Shown here one piece after another: positions 21,550 through 32,895 of a DNA stretch of 64,000 nt. The translations under genes were made by a program, and so were the position numbers. Each line of letters opens with the position of its first letter. Position 1 is the stretch's first letter. The notes below the pieces were generated by a model. That model was not told where the DNA came from. It did not search any database and was given only the letters and a program-made list of their open reading frames with translations. This stretch comes from Apricaphanius iberus (lineage: Eukaryota; Chordata; Actinopteri; Cyprinodontiformes; Aphaniidae), in NCBI GenBank assembly GCA_028564705.1, contig JAPXFQ010001965.1, forward strand, positions 682,001-746,000. The letters are read 5' to 3'.

Positions 21550-23950
21550 TTAAATATGACATTCTATAGTCAGCTTATTTAATTTTTAGTTTCTTCATTG
21601 ATTGGTTAATATGTTGTTGATTTGTTGCTCCAAATTCACTATAAATCATTTGGTTCATCATTTGACAATTTTATAATGCAAATTAATGATTTTCTCAGTC
21701 TGATATTTTAGGATCAAATTATATTAAGACTGATGAGTCGATTTAACAAACAGGTCTAGGTGTATGGCTAAAAATGCTTATGATAAAAATAAGAGCACAG
21801 CTTGTACCTCCTACTTACATTCTGCAGTCCTGATGTGTTGCTACCACTGCTTATTTTTTGACATTTAAAGATAACAACCAACCAATAAATCTATACATTC
21901 CTTATAACAAACACATATAAGTGCTAGAAGTATAAAATGTGACATGGCTCTTTCAAGATGCGCTGTTAAGCAATTCACACTGCAGTGCAGTCACTGTCTT
22001 TGCCAGGAGCAGAGCACACTCTGTATCACAAAGTAATGCCTTATTTAAAAATTAACATCATGTACTGGGTCTTACTGGGTTTTTCAGTTATCTGTTAATC
22101 ATCTCTTTCTGTCAGCCCATAGGCAGAAGGTAACCAGTGTATTATGAGAGGTGTTTTCTAAACTGTAAAAATTGTTAACTGAGGTGGAAATGCTCACCAC
22201 TAAGGATTAGAGGCTGACTAAATCAGAAGAAATGAATCTAGATGCCTTGATTTTTCACCAACAAGGCTGCCACAATGCTTGTGATGGAATGAAGCTGCAG
22301 AGAGAAAAGCCTCTGCAGGGGAATCAGATCGAATAAGACCTCCCACTGGCTGGAGCTCATTTTGTCTGGCTGGAATTACAACAAACCCTGCACTGCCACC
22401 AAAGAGAAGAAAATGTCAGACATGGCAAACACACTGACAGTGATTATCTGCTGCCAATAAAACATATCAGTTTGCAAATCCACTGGAATGCTAAAAGGGA
22501 TGAGCCTTGCAACCACTCCAAGAGTAATTTAAGCTTTGGCCACATGCCATATTCATGATGCATTTAATGCCTCATTACATACAGAAATGTAATATATATC
22601 GTAAAATGAAAGAAAAATACCTCCTTTGTTGATGCAACACTGCATGGATTAATTTCGATCTAGCTGTGCTTAACATGTGTTCAGAGCCACTGCAAGCAGT
22701 ACATGCTTACTTTTAAAATCATGCCAGTAACATTAATACACACCCAACTCACTGCTTTATGCTGGGACTTACCAAATTCATTGGTTAAAATTAGTTTGAA
22801 GGCAAAGTGTAAGGAAACACATGCTTCTATCAAGGTACACAAGAAGGTTGTAAGATCAGGTAATTTGTGCCTTTTAATTTACAATAGCAGATGATTAAAT
22901 CCTTACCACTATTAAACCCTTAAAGAGTTTGCTAACACAATGTGCTAACTTGGACATTCCACTACAGCGCTACAGCCAGCTTGGCACAAAAGCATGTAAA
23001 TGTCCTCCTTTGAGGAAATGAACAGCCTGGCACATTGAAAATGAAAAACCTGTTTCATGTCCTCATTATATAAATATGAGATAAGGCACTCTAAAACTGT
23101 TCTGTTCAAATCCAACTTGTAAAGAGAATAATTTTTTTAGGATGAAACAAAAAGCACGAAACATTGCATTATGTATTACTTGCTTTGCAGTCACACTTTG
23201 ATTTTGATACTTGTGCAAACTTGTTCACGTTTAGCGTTTTCCCTTCAGGATACTAAGGAGAATTTGGAATATTTTATGTGCAACAGGATTAGACCAACCC
23301 AGTGACAAACATAAGCATTTTAATTTGCATTTATAGAACTTGACAAAATAGTTTCATGTTTAGGGGACAAGCATTCTCAAAAAACAATGCTATTTTGGTC
23401 ATGGAACTCAATGAATCCTTTCCATTGCCTCTTACATACAGTGGCTATTCCCACTCCTTCAAATATAGATTTGTTTTTAAATTGGGCCTGCTGTATTTAG
23501 GGCATTAGAAGAAAAAAGACAAATAAATAAGGTTGGATGGTTGATTAGAAAATCAAAGAGCATCAGTTAATTGTATGAATATAAAATTGAAAAGAGGTTA
23601 ATATGAAGTGGTATGAAATCTGGCAAGACCTAAAATGATAGAGAAATAAGTACCGGCTAGTGAAAGGGCTGTCTAATGAGCTGAGTATCATCTTACTAAT
23701 TGATTCAACATATTAATGATTCATTACATGTGCATACGTTTGTTGCATGTCTGCTTTTCAACCTCGTTTGTGATCTTGTAACCTCACGGGCCATCTGGGT
23801 CTGTGGAGACCTGGCTGCACACAAAGCGCCCCACGATGTATGGGTAGATGACAAGTCTGATGTATCAGTGTTTGAAATTATCATAAATCTTGAATGCTGT
23901 GAATTTATTTGCATATACGGGGTATATGCCTAAACAGTGCAAGGATAGAC

Positions 23951-24038
<88 letters not shown>

Positions 24039-24687
24039 GTCTATCTGTCTGTCTGTCTGTCTGTCTGTCTACAAAAAAAGGAAAAAAGGAAACCAACTTT
24101 ATTAACAGTCCAACACATTTTGCGACATGATAGACACTGGGACTGGCTGTATTTCACTATCCACTTTGCAGTTCTCTCATCTTGGCCACAGTGCTCAAAG
24201 TGCTTGGGTGTGTGTGAAATAAATCTGCCACAAGAAGCTGCTGGGTACTGCTGATTCATCAGCTATAGTCTGATTCTTTTAATATGGCCTGGCATTACAA
24301 AATAATTTCAAAAAGATAAAAAAGAAAACTAAATCTATTTTTCTCTGGTCTTTATTACTGTCCAAGTTTTTTTTTGCTGAAGCTATTTTTAAACGGTTTG
24401 TGTCTAACCAGGGTAAAGTTGTTCCGACTGCTTGCCAGCTGTCACATGCGGAATTCTGTGTCATGTTTACAGTGGTTGTGCTAATCACATCTGTTGTTTT
24501 TTTCTCCAGCCATTAAATCCAGCCATAATTTTTTATCAGCCATTTAAATCCATTGTGTGGATTAGTTTGGTAGGCTGCTTTAAAATAAACTGGACCTATA
24601 ATGCCATTTTACTTGATTTGAGACTTTCTTAAAGAGTGTCTGGTTCTCTGTCTTCTCTGTGAAAAAGCATTGCTGTAATTTACTAGA
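21550..24687. other. lrrc4c upstream non-coding DNA with a microsatellite
   Basis: No coding sequence recognised. Mostly unique-looking AT-rich DNA, probably lrrc4c intron or upstream flank. Short frames such as 23700-23933 have no recognisable domain. The only clear structure is the tetranucleotide array at 23951-24070. Confidence 0.45.
23951..24070. repeat. (ATCT)n then (GTCT)n microsatellite
   Basis: About 30 tetranucleotide repeats, ATCT for most of the length, changing to GTCT near the end after a mixed boundary. Reading frames through it (poly LSIY, CLSV) are repeat artefacts. Confidence 0.95.
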
Positions 24688-24695
24688 GTCTAGAT

Positions 24696-24890
24696 CAGGG
24701 GTGGGGAGCCCTGGTCCTCGAGGGCCGCATTCCTCTAAGTTTTCCAGCAACGCTGCTTCAACACACCTGACTCAAATCCAATGGATCCCACAGCCAATGA
24801 AGTTTTGCACAATTACTAGTTCATTTTATTCAGGTGTGTTTGCGAAACATGGAAACCTTGCAGGATGAGGGCCAAGGGTAATCACCCCTG
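24696..24890. mobile_element. hAT-type MITE with 8-bp target duplication (195 bp)
   Basis: Starts CAGGGGTGGGGAGCCCTGGT and ends AATCACCCCTG, with inverted ends and an interior containing the inverted pair ACACACCTGA and TCAGGTGTGT-like sequence. It is flanked on both sides by an exact GTCTAGAT (24688-24695 and 24891-24898). An 8-bp duplication is the hAT hallmark. Non-coding. Related in layout to the MITEs at 9987-10177 and 60641-60846. Confidence 0.85.
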
Positions 24891-25041
24891 GTCTAGATAA
24901 ACACATTATGGTGCTGATATGATGATGTGTGTATGTGGTGTATGTAATGAAATGTTAGCCTGTGTTTGGTCTCACACACACAGCCATCAGGTTGCGTTAC
25001 TCTGCTCTAGCCCAAAAGAAATGGGTGGGTGGGGGGGAGTC

Positions 25042-25197
25042 TATAAATACAGCCCGCTTCCACCCGCTCTTTTTACTGCGTTCTGCCGACCGGGGAGCAA
25101 AAGAAGATCATCTCTAAACATTTTCCTTCCCTGGCGGAGGGAGGCCTGTGTTTCTGGCAGAAACTTGCTCCAAAGGAATCCAAAGACCAATCCAGGT
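25042..25197 (+). promoter_or_regulatory. Possible TATA promoter and first exon with splice donor
   Basis: TATAAA at 25042-25047 sits in a GC- and CpG-richer island (about 25000-25270) within AT-rich DNA. An initiation site would be expected near 25072-25078. About 120 bases later the sequence reads CCAG|GTGAAT (GT at 25196-25197), matching seven of nine donor consensus positions. The arrangement looks like a promoter with a short first exon on the plus strand, pointing away from lrrc4c, for example for a non-coding transcript. There is no known homologue and no start codon with a convincing frame. It may also be chance. Confidence 0.3.
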
Positions 25198-25209
25198 GAA
25201 TCTTGAACA

Positions 25210-26100
25210 TTAATAAACAAAGACGTTTATCCCCAGAGCCCGACGAAACCCCTCTGAGTTTCAGGCTGCCAACTGCTGATGACTTGGTTTTAGCTATCAT
25301 TACCTTATATATTTAAAATCTGGAAAGTCCCCCAAAAGGCAGCATTATGTAGCAGTGCATATGTTCATATTTTTAATGGAGCCTATCTTAAAAATACTGC
25401 TTCTAATTTATTTAAATTCATTTTCTTTGCGGATTGTGGGTAAATACCATCAAGGATGTTTTGTTTAATCTTTTAAAAAACAGGAATGGGTAATAATCCT
25501 ACATATGTGCAACACTTGACCCTCTGCCCTGATCTAAACCATCAGTGCCTAATGCCATTTATTTTCATCAAAATGGCTCTGTATTTAGAAGACACGGCTC
25601 ATTTTATTCAAATTTTATTGAAAGCGATTCAATTAAAAATGGAAAGATTTGAGAGCAATCAATTTGCCATCTGGAATCACAGGCAGATGGACAATAACCA
25701 GCAGTTCCTACAGTATAGATAGTTTTCAATTTAGCATGAGTTATGTCTAAAAATGGATCAGACACTTGATTTTGTTTCTTTTTTTTGTGTCTGATGAGAA
25801 CTCAGGACACAATTACCAGCCAGCCAACTTTGTTCCATATACAAATACAAAGGTGAACATTATTACATTCCAGTTTGTACTTCATACTTGTGAAATTAAA
25901 ATTGAATTTTAGTTTTGTTGTTGTTTTTTAAATAAAGAACATTTAAATTCAATTCAATTCAGTGTATTTACTCTTTTGAAAAAAAAGGGATACTAAAATA
26001 CATCCTAGATCTGAATCAAATATCCTTATCACTTTGTTCTTTACATGATTGAATGTGCTGATAATAAAATCCAACTTTGATATAATGTCCTTAAAACAAG
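25210..26100. other. Intergenic, no gene recognised
   Basis: Non-coding AT-rich sequence; nothing recognised beyond short AT and TTCAAT runs near 25950. Confidence 0.4.
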
Positions 26101-26102
26101 TT

Positions 26103-26690
26103 AAAAAGAGGCTCAATAGTGTATGCAGTCTCCACATGCCTGTATGACTTCCTTACAAAGTCTGGAAATGCTCTGATGAGGTGGTGGATGGTCTACTGAG
26201 GGATCTCCTTCCAGACCTCGAATAAAGCATCCGCCAACTCCTGGACTGTCTGTGGTGCAACATGGCTTTTGTAGATGGAGCGAGATATGATGTCCCAAAA
26301 GTGCTCAATTGGCTTCAGATATGGGGAATTGGGCGGGCCAATCCATAGCATTAATGTACAGTATTCATCGTGCAGGAACTGATGTCAAATCAGGTCTAGC
26401 ATTGTCTTGCATTAGCAGGAACCCAAGGCCAACAGCACCAGCATATGGTCTCACAAGGGGTTTGAGGATCTCATCTCGGTATCTATGGCAGTCAGGCTAC
26501 CTCTGGTGAGCACATGGAGGGCTCTTCGGCCCCCCAAAGAAAAGCCACCCCACACCATTACTGACCCACTGCCAAACCGATCATATTGGAGGATGTTGCA
26601 GGCAGCTAAATGTTCTCGATGCTGTCTCCAGACTGTCCCGTCTGTAAGATGTGCTCAGTGTGAACCTACTTTTATCTGTTAAGGGCACAG
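26103..26690 (-). pseudogene. Tc1-like transposase pseudogene (C-terminal half)
   Basis: On the minus strand pieces of a Tc1/mariner-type DDE transposase are readable: a segment corresponding to SLGGRRALHV-like sequence, then PIEHFWDIISRSIYKSHVAP, VQELADALFEVWKEIP and, near 26120, VIQACGDCIHY-type C-terminal residues. The frame has stops and shifts and the N-terminal half is missing beyond about 26690. It belongs to a different Tc1 subfamily from the copies at 8.8, 42.1, 42.8 and 52.9 kb. No terminal inverted repeats seen. Confidence 0.75.
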
Positions 26691-26792
26691 GACCTGCTGG
26701 GTCCTTCTTGCCACAGCTAGTATTTATGTGTCTTCCTAGACAAACTGCACTACCTGAGCTGCTTGTGTGGGTTATAGACTATGTCTCATGCT

Positions 26793-26915
26793 ACTGTGGC
26801 AAGGCACACTACGATAGCCCAGGTGGGATTCGATCCCATGAATCATGCATGCTAACCAGTCAGCCAAAGGGATATCCCTGTGGCAGCCAGGGTGCATTAT
26901 CAATTTGAGCCAATT
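26793..26915 (-). mobile_element. tRNA-headed SINE, copy A
   Basis: On the minus strand TGGCTGACTGGTTAGCATGC fits box A and GGGATCGAATCCCAC fits box B, about 30 bases apart. A LINE-independent tail leads into TGCCTTGCCACAGTAG. It shares the core CCAAAGGGATATC with the copy at 28106-28245. A third partial copy of that core lies at about 26945-26985. tRNA-derived, not a functional tRNA gene, because the arms do not pair properly. Confidence 0.55.
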
Positions 26916-27242
26916 CCATGAGTCCTGGGTAACATTCATGCCAAAGGGAACTGGTCAACCAAAGGGATATCCCAGTGGCCAAGCCATTTAACTATATGGG
27001 CCTATATGGGTTCTCAGGTTTGGAGAACAATAACTGCATTGGTTCAATCGGACCTATAGTGACAGGTGCTAATTACCAATAATTTCCAGCTGTTGTCAAT
27101 TCCATTTGCACAATAACATGTAAAATTGATTGTCAATCAGTGTTGCTTCTTAAGTGGAGAGTTGGATTTCACAGAAGTATAATTGACTTTGAGTTACATT
27201 GTGTTGTTGATTTTTTTGTGTGTATTTTAACAGTGTATCTTA

Positions 27243-27345
27243 GGGCTGGGAGGTATGACCTAAAATCAATCACGATATCTTGAGCAGTTCACCTTGCTAA
27301 TGTTAAGTGGACAATGACAACCTTAGTAATGGTAAGTGGATGATA
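27243..27345 (+). mobile_element. Terminus of a hAT-like MITE
   Basis: TTAGGGCTGGGAGGTATGAC followed by AAAATCAATCACGATATC matches the GGGCTGGGCGATATGGCC type of terminus that is abundant in fish. The opposite end was not found. Similar starts occur at 38725 and 49722. Confidence 0.45.
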
Positions 27346-27546
27346 ACAACGACAACACCCCACCCCCATTACGCAGCTTCAAACCGCCTTTTAATTCATG
27401 GTTCGAATTCCACTCCTTTTTGTATTTCTGTATGTAGTCCAGTTTAGACTCAGAGGTGATCACACAGACCAGATGAGAAAGTCACAATAGATGTCATCTC
27501 AAGGTACTTTACAAAATTCAATCAATTCAATCATACATACATTCCA

Positions 27547-27905
27547 TCCATTTTTCTGAACCGCTTAGTCCTCTAGGGGTCGCGGGGGGGCTGGTGCCTA
27601 TCTCCAGCTGTCAACGGGCGAGAGGCGGGGTACACCCTGGACAAGTCGCCAGTCCATCACAGGGCCACACATAGAGACAGACAGGACAAACAACCATGCA
27701 AGCACACACCCACACCTAAGGACAATTTAGATTGATCAAATAACCTGACAGTCATGTTTTTGGACTGTGGGAGGAAGCCGGATTACCCGGAGGAAACCCC
27801 ACACATGCACGGGGAGAACATGCAAATTCCATACAGAAAGGCCTTGGGCCGGGATACGAACCCACAATCTTCTTGCTGCAAGGCAACAGTGCTAACCATT
27901 GAGAG
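27547..27905 (-). mobile_element. tRNA-headed SINE (CGGCTTCCTCCCACAG type), nested in L2
   Basis: Near full-length minus-strand copy of the SINE seen in plus orientation at 46262-46597. The tRNA-like head is at about 27870-27905 (TTAGCACTGTTGCCTTGCAG in reverse). The body contains the CCTCCCACAGTCCAAA block and the CTGTCCAGGGTGTACCCCGC-like block. The 3' end is at CCATCC near 27547. Confidence 0.7.
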
Positions 27906-28105
27906 TCAGTTGTGCCCAGTTGATACAGACTCTAACCTCAACAATTCCTCATACTGAGCAAGCATATAGCAACAGTGGAGAGAAAAAAAAAACTTAACGG
28001 GAAGAAACCTCCAAGAGAACCTGGTTCAGTACAAGAGGCCATCTGCCATGACTATCTGGGGGTACAACAAGACAGAGCAGAGACACAGAAAAAAAACTAA
28101 TGTAA

Positions 28106-28245
28106 GTGTGGCAAGGTACACAACGAGGGCCCAGGCGAGATTTCAATCCCAAGACTCCCAAGTTTGAGTCATGTGTGCTAACCATTCAGCCAAAGGGATA
28201 TCTCTGTGGCAAAGCAGCCAGGGCACATCATCAATCGGAGCCACA
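28106..28245 (-). mobile_element. tRNA-headed SINE, copy B, nested in L2
   Basis: On the minus strand TGGCTGAATGGTTAGCACAC fits box A and GGGATTGAAATCTC is a decayed box B. It shares the head, the CCAAAGGGATATC core and the GCCTTGCCACA-type 3' part with copy A at 26793-26915. Confidence 0.55.
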
Positions 28246-28924
28246 GTGACAGGACCTCTATACTGTCACATAAGAGTAGTCAGAGTGGTCAGTCTGTCCT
28301 CCAACAGTCTAAGGCTAAATAAGCATAACTACAGAGATAACCTAAGCCACTGTAACCTGGTAACATAGGAACCCTCTAGGTTTGTAGAGCACTATTTTCT
28401 CTCTAATTTCCTAGTATTGTGCTTTAAAATACGCAGCTCTGCATTAAACTGGATGCCAGCAACCTACTATGGCTAAGTATAACTTTTATTTTTGAGAGAG
28501 CTACAATGTCTAAAGCCAGATGCAATGAGGAAGTGACGGTATGAACTAACTATCAATTTCTGACAGGTATGAGATTAAATTGCTGCTCTTCATTGTGTTA
28601 CCCTGAGATATTGTGGAAAGTAAGAGTAGAAGAGAATCTGTACAACTTGTTCCAGCATTGTCTGATAAAGCTGAACTATATTGCAATTGTCTTTCAGCTT
28701 TGGGATGGTCAGTTAAAATACATTTAAAAGTTATCAAAAAACGGTCAGACAGGATGCGGAAGGAGTGTTATAACCTCACTCTCAATTCCATATATTAGTA
28801 CAAGGTCCAAAGAGTGTTGACCCAAATGTGTGGGTCGCTATACTCGCTGAGTAAAGCCAATTGAGTCTAAGTCTACATGGAGATGAAACCAGCTGTAGGA
28901 GCAAAAATATGTGCACAAAAAGGT

Positions 28925-29040
28925 GTCTTATACACAAAGAGCTGTCTTTCAGGACACTGTAAACAGTCAGGTTTGAATTGAGTTACAATGCCGGCTCAGT
29001 TGTCTCTGTGTTTATAAATTATGCTGTGTCCACGACAACA
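28925..29040 (-). repeat. Unclassified dispersed repeat, copy 1 (partial)
   Basis: The minus strand reads ACACAGAGACAACTGAGCCG then GCATTGTAAC and TTTACAGTGTCCTGAAAG. This matches ACGTGGAGACAACTGAGCCG and TTTACGGTGTCCTGAAACG at about 44405-44490 (plus). A longer minus-strand relative is at 33490-33700. No coding capacity. Confidence 0.6.
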
Positions 29041-30261
29041 CGACAAACGAAAGTGTTTTAAATTATTTGCAACTGAGATAAGGAAAAGTACGTTTTAGAA
29101 GAAAAAAATAATTGTAGCTATGTTTGGTCCTGGATTAGTTAGTAAAACTGAATGAAAAATGGTTGCAACACCTCCTTCCTGCCTAGTACTTCTAGGTTTT
29201 CCTGCTACAGCCAAGTCATTAACTAACAAAATCTTTGAGGAGGGAGATCTTATTTTCAATGAACCACATTTAATTGTTTTATTTTTCTGTTATTTCAAAG
29301 TTATATTTATCTTTATGAGATTTTTTCAAAATATGCTCTTCTTAGGTTACCCTTTAATTGAATGATTTTGGCCGGGGGCAAGATACCATCTCAAGGGGGT
29401 AAAGGGTGGGTAACAGTACAGAAGATGCAGAGAGGTGGGTTCCTGGTCTTGACCCTGGGTTGCCAGTGTTTTGAAAGAACTAGTAAATCCAGACAGATTC
29501 CTAGAAAGAAGAGCTGCTCTAATCAAAGCGTGGTGGATGACGTCTCTCTGGATCAGACAAGGTTTTCCCCAAAATGTTTGCCAGTTATCAATGTAACCCA
29601 AATTGTTTAAGGGACACCACCTAGGTAATCATTGGTGGAATGACAGCATGTGGCTTAACGTTTGATCACTGGTCCAATACGGCACGGGACCAGAAAAGAT
29701 TACAGAGTCTGACATTGTTTTAGCAAACTTACATATCGGAGCAACCCTCATTACAATGACCTCCAAGTGGGCGTTAACAGGAGTCATTACGTCCAGCGTG
29801 AATAACAGTCTTACTGTATTTATGCTTATCTTAAGCCATCAGTTTCAGGTAGGATTTGTCACCCTCTGATCCCTCGCCAGAATTTGCCTGTGGTCAAATT
29901 ATGTCTCTAATGCCACGTTTCCGACTATGGAGCAACCATTTACCTGGGTTGGATTCTCAGAGAGTGTGTTGCGAGAGGGAAAAATCTGTTAGAAATGCGA
30001 ACGGGTAGGTGACCCATTGGCTAGGTTCTGGAACTACACTTCCTACATACTGTCAGGCTGCCGGTCTGAGTTCCCAGCTGCTTGGATGCTTTTGGAGCAC
30101 CTCGAGGTACGAGTGCCTCCTTTAGGGCAAAACGGAGGTTAACAAAGCACCTAAGCTGCTATTTTGTCTAAAACTTGTATATGGAGAGTTTTCACATTTT
30201 GTCACATTACAGTAAATAATAAATAAAGAAATAAATAAATCCAGTTCATTGGAGTTAAATG
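29041..30261. other. Intergenic, no gene recognised
   Basis: No recognisable coding sequence or repeat family. Overlapping frames at 29347-29610 on both strands have no domain. Confidence 0.35.
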
Positions 30262-30862
30262 TCAGGCTCGGCTGCATGGTGGAGCAGTTGGTTGCACTTT
30301 TTTCTTCTGGATTTGAATCCTAGTCTGGTTTATCTTTGCATTAAAGGGAAAGTTAGTTTTTTTCAACCTGGACCTTATTTTTAACAAATATTACGTTAAT
30401 TTATCCACACAGATAGGTTTGGAGCTATTTGGAGTCGTTCAGGAGAAGTTTATATCATTGACTCCCATTATATGGATATACGCCGATCGCATCTCGATAT
30501 AAATTTGTGCGGAATGGCTCCAAGTAGGTCCAAACTTGTGTGGGTGAGTAAATGAACATAACATTTGCTAAAAATTAGGTCCCGTTAAAAAAAATAAAAA
30601 TTATTATTTTAAGTATTCATGTTCTCGCTTTACATGTGCATGTTCTCTCCAAGGACTTTTCGGCTTTCTTTCATTGTCCAAAAACATGACTGAAGGAGTT
30701 TAATGGGTCTCTATAAATTGTTCTCAGGCATGAGTGTGTGCCTGCATGGTTGTTTGTCCTTTTTTGTCTCTGTGTTACCCTGAAAAATCTACAAATCTGT
30801 CCAGGGTGTACCCTCCTCACAACCCTCTATGGACAAGGAGGTATAGAGAATAGATGGGTGGC
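30262..30862 (+). mobile_element. Degraded tRNA-headed SINE split by an insertion
   Basis: Head at 30270-30330 (GCATGGTGGAGCAGTTGGTT and GGATTTGAATCC as box-B-like). The body resumes at about 30615-30862 with GCATGTTCTCTCC, GTGTGCCTGCATGGTTGTTT and TCTGTCCAGGGTGTACCCTC. This is the same family as 46262-46597. The roughly 270 bases between are a separate insertion. Confidence 0.6.
30341..30612. mobile_element. MITE-like insertion inside the SINE
   Basis: The interruption has inverted ends: AACCTGGACCTTATTTTTAA near 30365 and AAAATTAGGTCCCGTTAAAA near 30580. TTAA occurs at both edges (30341-30344 and 30609-30612), which would fit a piggyBac-like target, but the flanks are so AT-rich that this is weak. 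The family is not identified. Confidence 0.5.
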
Positions 30863-31045
30863 TTTCACAGGCCAACAAAACGCAAGCAAACAAAGCATTC
30901 ATGTTTTTCAGCATTTTTTGAAAAATAAAAAAGTCAATCAAAATGCGTTTGTCGGTATTTAACTCTCTTTCCTTTGATACCCTTGAAAGAAGTTTGCTGT
31001 GACCAACTGCAGTCACAAGACACCAAATTTATAAATTAAGTTTAT

Positions 31046-31200
31046 CAGAGAACATTAGAGAGGATACAGCATCACAAAGACCAAGGGACACCTAGAGAAG
31101 TTTGGTATAAAGATGTGTGTAAGTTTAAAACATGCTTTCAAACAATATTCTGAGCTTTGGACATCTCATGTCAGAATTTGTCCTGTCCAATCTATTGTCA
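31046..31200 (+). pseudogene. Tc1-like transposase N-terminal fragment
   Basis: The bases read like a decayed helix-turn-helix part of a Tc1-type transposase gene: CATCACAAAGACCAAGGGAC, then AAGTTTAAAACATGC, then GAGCTTTGGACATCTCATG. I recognise the order of these blocks from fish Tc1 elements. Stops and indels prevent any protein. No terminal repeats found. Confidence 0.45.
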
Positions 31201-32228
31201 ACCTGTAAAATGTATTGTCTGCTAACAGTCAGACAGGCATGGAAACATTACCTCCAAGCGAAGGTAATGACTCCTTTAAAAGCAAACTACAGTTTTAGAA
31301 TATGCCAAATATCTACAGTTCCTTTGATGATAAACCAAAAAGTCGTAATTTTAGATGCCTTATGTGCTTTTCAGGTAAATAGGGAATAATGCAATATCTA
31401 ATGAGGGCTGCATTACATTGAATATATTTTTATTTCTATTATTTTGTGCCTTTATTAGTTGCATTTGGGCAGTATACAATGGAGACAAGAAAAAGGGTCA
31501 AGAGACACCTTTCAAGAGTTCATTTCATTCCTATTCACGTACCATCTTATGGTGCCTCCATTATGATGACTGCAAAGGCTAAATAATCTGTAGGGACCTT
31601 GATGTTCAAATGCACTTTGCAAAGGCTCTGTCTAGTTTCTGCAAAGGGATTAAGACAGGATGCCCTGGGTGGCAGACTGGCTGAATGCGAGGGCGCTCTT
31701 AGTATTCGTGTCACTTGTCTGGCCCACCAATCTGCTCCCATGACTGAGTTTCAAAAAATAGATTTTCAGGATTGGCAAACTGTAAGTGGAAGGGCATCAC
31801 AGTGGAGTCGAGGCTCATTAAACTAAATGAAAACATGGCACCATGCAGTATGTTTGTCTGACTCAGCCAGTAGTGACAATCTTGTTGATTGGCTGCACAC
31901 ATACTGTATAAACTAACACTATTACTGTAAAAAAATGTTTTTAGCAGTCAGAAAGCTGAGGAACACTGCTAACAAACAAAATGGTAAAGTGCAACAAACA
32001 CACAAAGCCTATGCTTTAAATAGGTAGGATGAAAAAAATACGTGAACTTAGGTAGGTGAGAATGCACAGCACTGGTTGAAAAGAAAGCTGGTCAGATCCT
32101 TCAAGCTGCCACTAGTTAGACACATCATTTATTTAAGATAATTCGTAACATAACTTTTCAAATTTCCTTTAGGTTACTGATGGATCTTGTTTACTTAGAG
32201 CACGTGTCAAAAAACTCTTTGCAAAAGC
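31201..32228. other. Intergenic, no gene recognised
   Basis: No supported feature. Short frames on both strands at 31547-31902 show no domain. Confidence 0.35.
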
Positions 32229-32236
32229 ATAAATAC

Positions 32237-32895
32237 TAGGGATGTTCGATATTGGCTTTTCTACCAATATCCGATATACCGATATAGCCTAACTCATAAT
32301 TTCCGATACCGATATAAACCGATACCGATATGTGGGGACCCTCCCTCATAAAAAACAAAAACTATTAAATCCTTTTAGGTAACCACAATGAAATATCTTG
32401 TATCATGCATACTTGAGTTTTTAAAAATGTGAAAATGTAATAAGTATTAGAATTTTAGTTAGGCAATTGAAAAAGGTGCCATTTTTATTTTGTCTTTAAA
32501 AGTAGCTGGAATATTTTCTCACACAGAGAATACTGACAAAGGCCCACCACTCAGGACAAATTTCTACTATGTAAACAACATTATACCTTTGCGGCTGATG
32601 ACGTCACCAAGTGCACCCGATAGACGGTCAAGTTTGGCCCAGAAGAAGCCTTTTGATAAATTGAAAGTTATCTCAAACAAATAATATCTCAAAAACTAAA
32701 CCTCAAATATGTCATATTTTTACATTCTGAGAGAGAAAAGAAGTAGCTGAAGAGTTTGATATATAATATGTGTATGGTGTGAAAAACCCAAAACAAATAA
32801 AAAAATAAAAGCCGATACCGATAATTTCCGATATTACATTTTAATGCCAATATCGACCGATAATGACTTCAGGACGATAATATCGGAAATCCCTA
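32237..32895. mobile_element. Complete hAT-type MITE (659 bp)
   Basis: Starts TAGGGATGTTCGATATTGG and ends GATAATATCGGAAATCCCTA, with inverted termini rich in CCGATA motifs on both sides. Flanked by an exact 8-bp duplication ATAAATAC (32229-32236 and 32896-32903), the hAT signature. The interior has no transposase; the 64-codon frame at 32490-32684 has no domain. Intact ends and an exact duplication suggest a relatively young insertion. Confidence 0.85.

Larger units (their letters stand above)
27488..28345 (-). mobile_element. L2 LINE 3' end, interrupted by two SINEs
   Basis: Minus-strand pieces of L2 3' UTR are recognisable by comparison with the plus copy ending at 57.19 kb. About 28250-28345 matches the segment with CTGTTGGAGGACA. 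About 27906-28100 matches the part with GGTTTCTTCC and CTCCACTGTTGC. About 27488-27540 matches the tail TGTAAAGTACCTTGAGATGA. The pieces are in the right order but separated by a SINE at 27547-27905 and another at 28106-28245, so both are younger insertions. Confidence 0.65.

Noticed and set aside
23890..24130. Frames rich in LSIY/CLSV
   Set aside because: Translation of the ATCT/GTCT microsatellite.
26793..28245. Two tRNA genes or a CRISPR-like repeat pair
   Set aside because: Box A and B fit but the arms do not fold and the copies carry retroposon bodies; spacing and organism exclude CRISPR.
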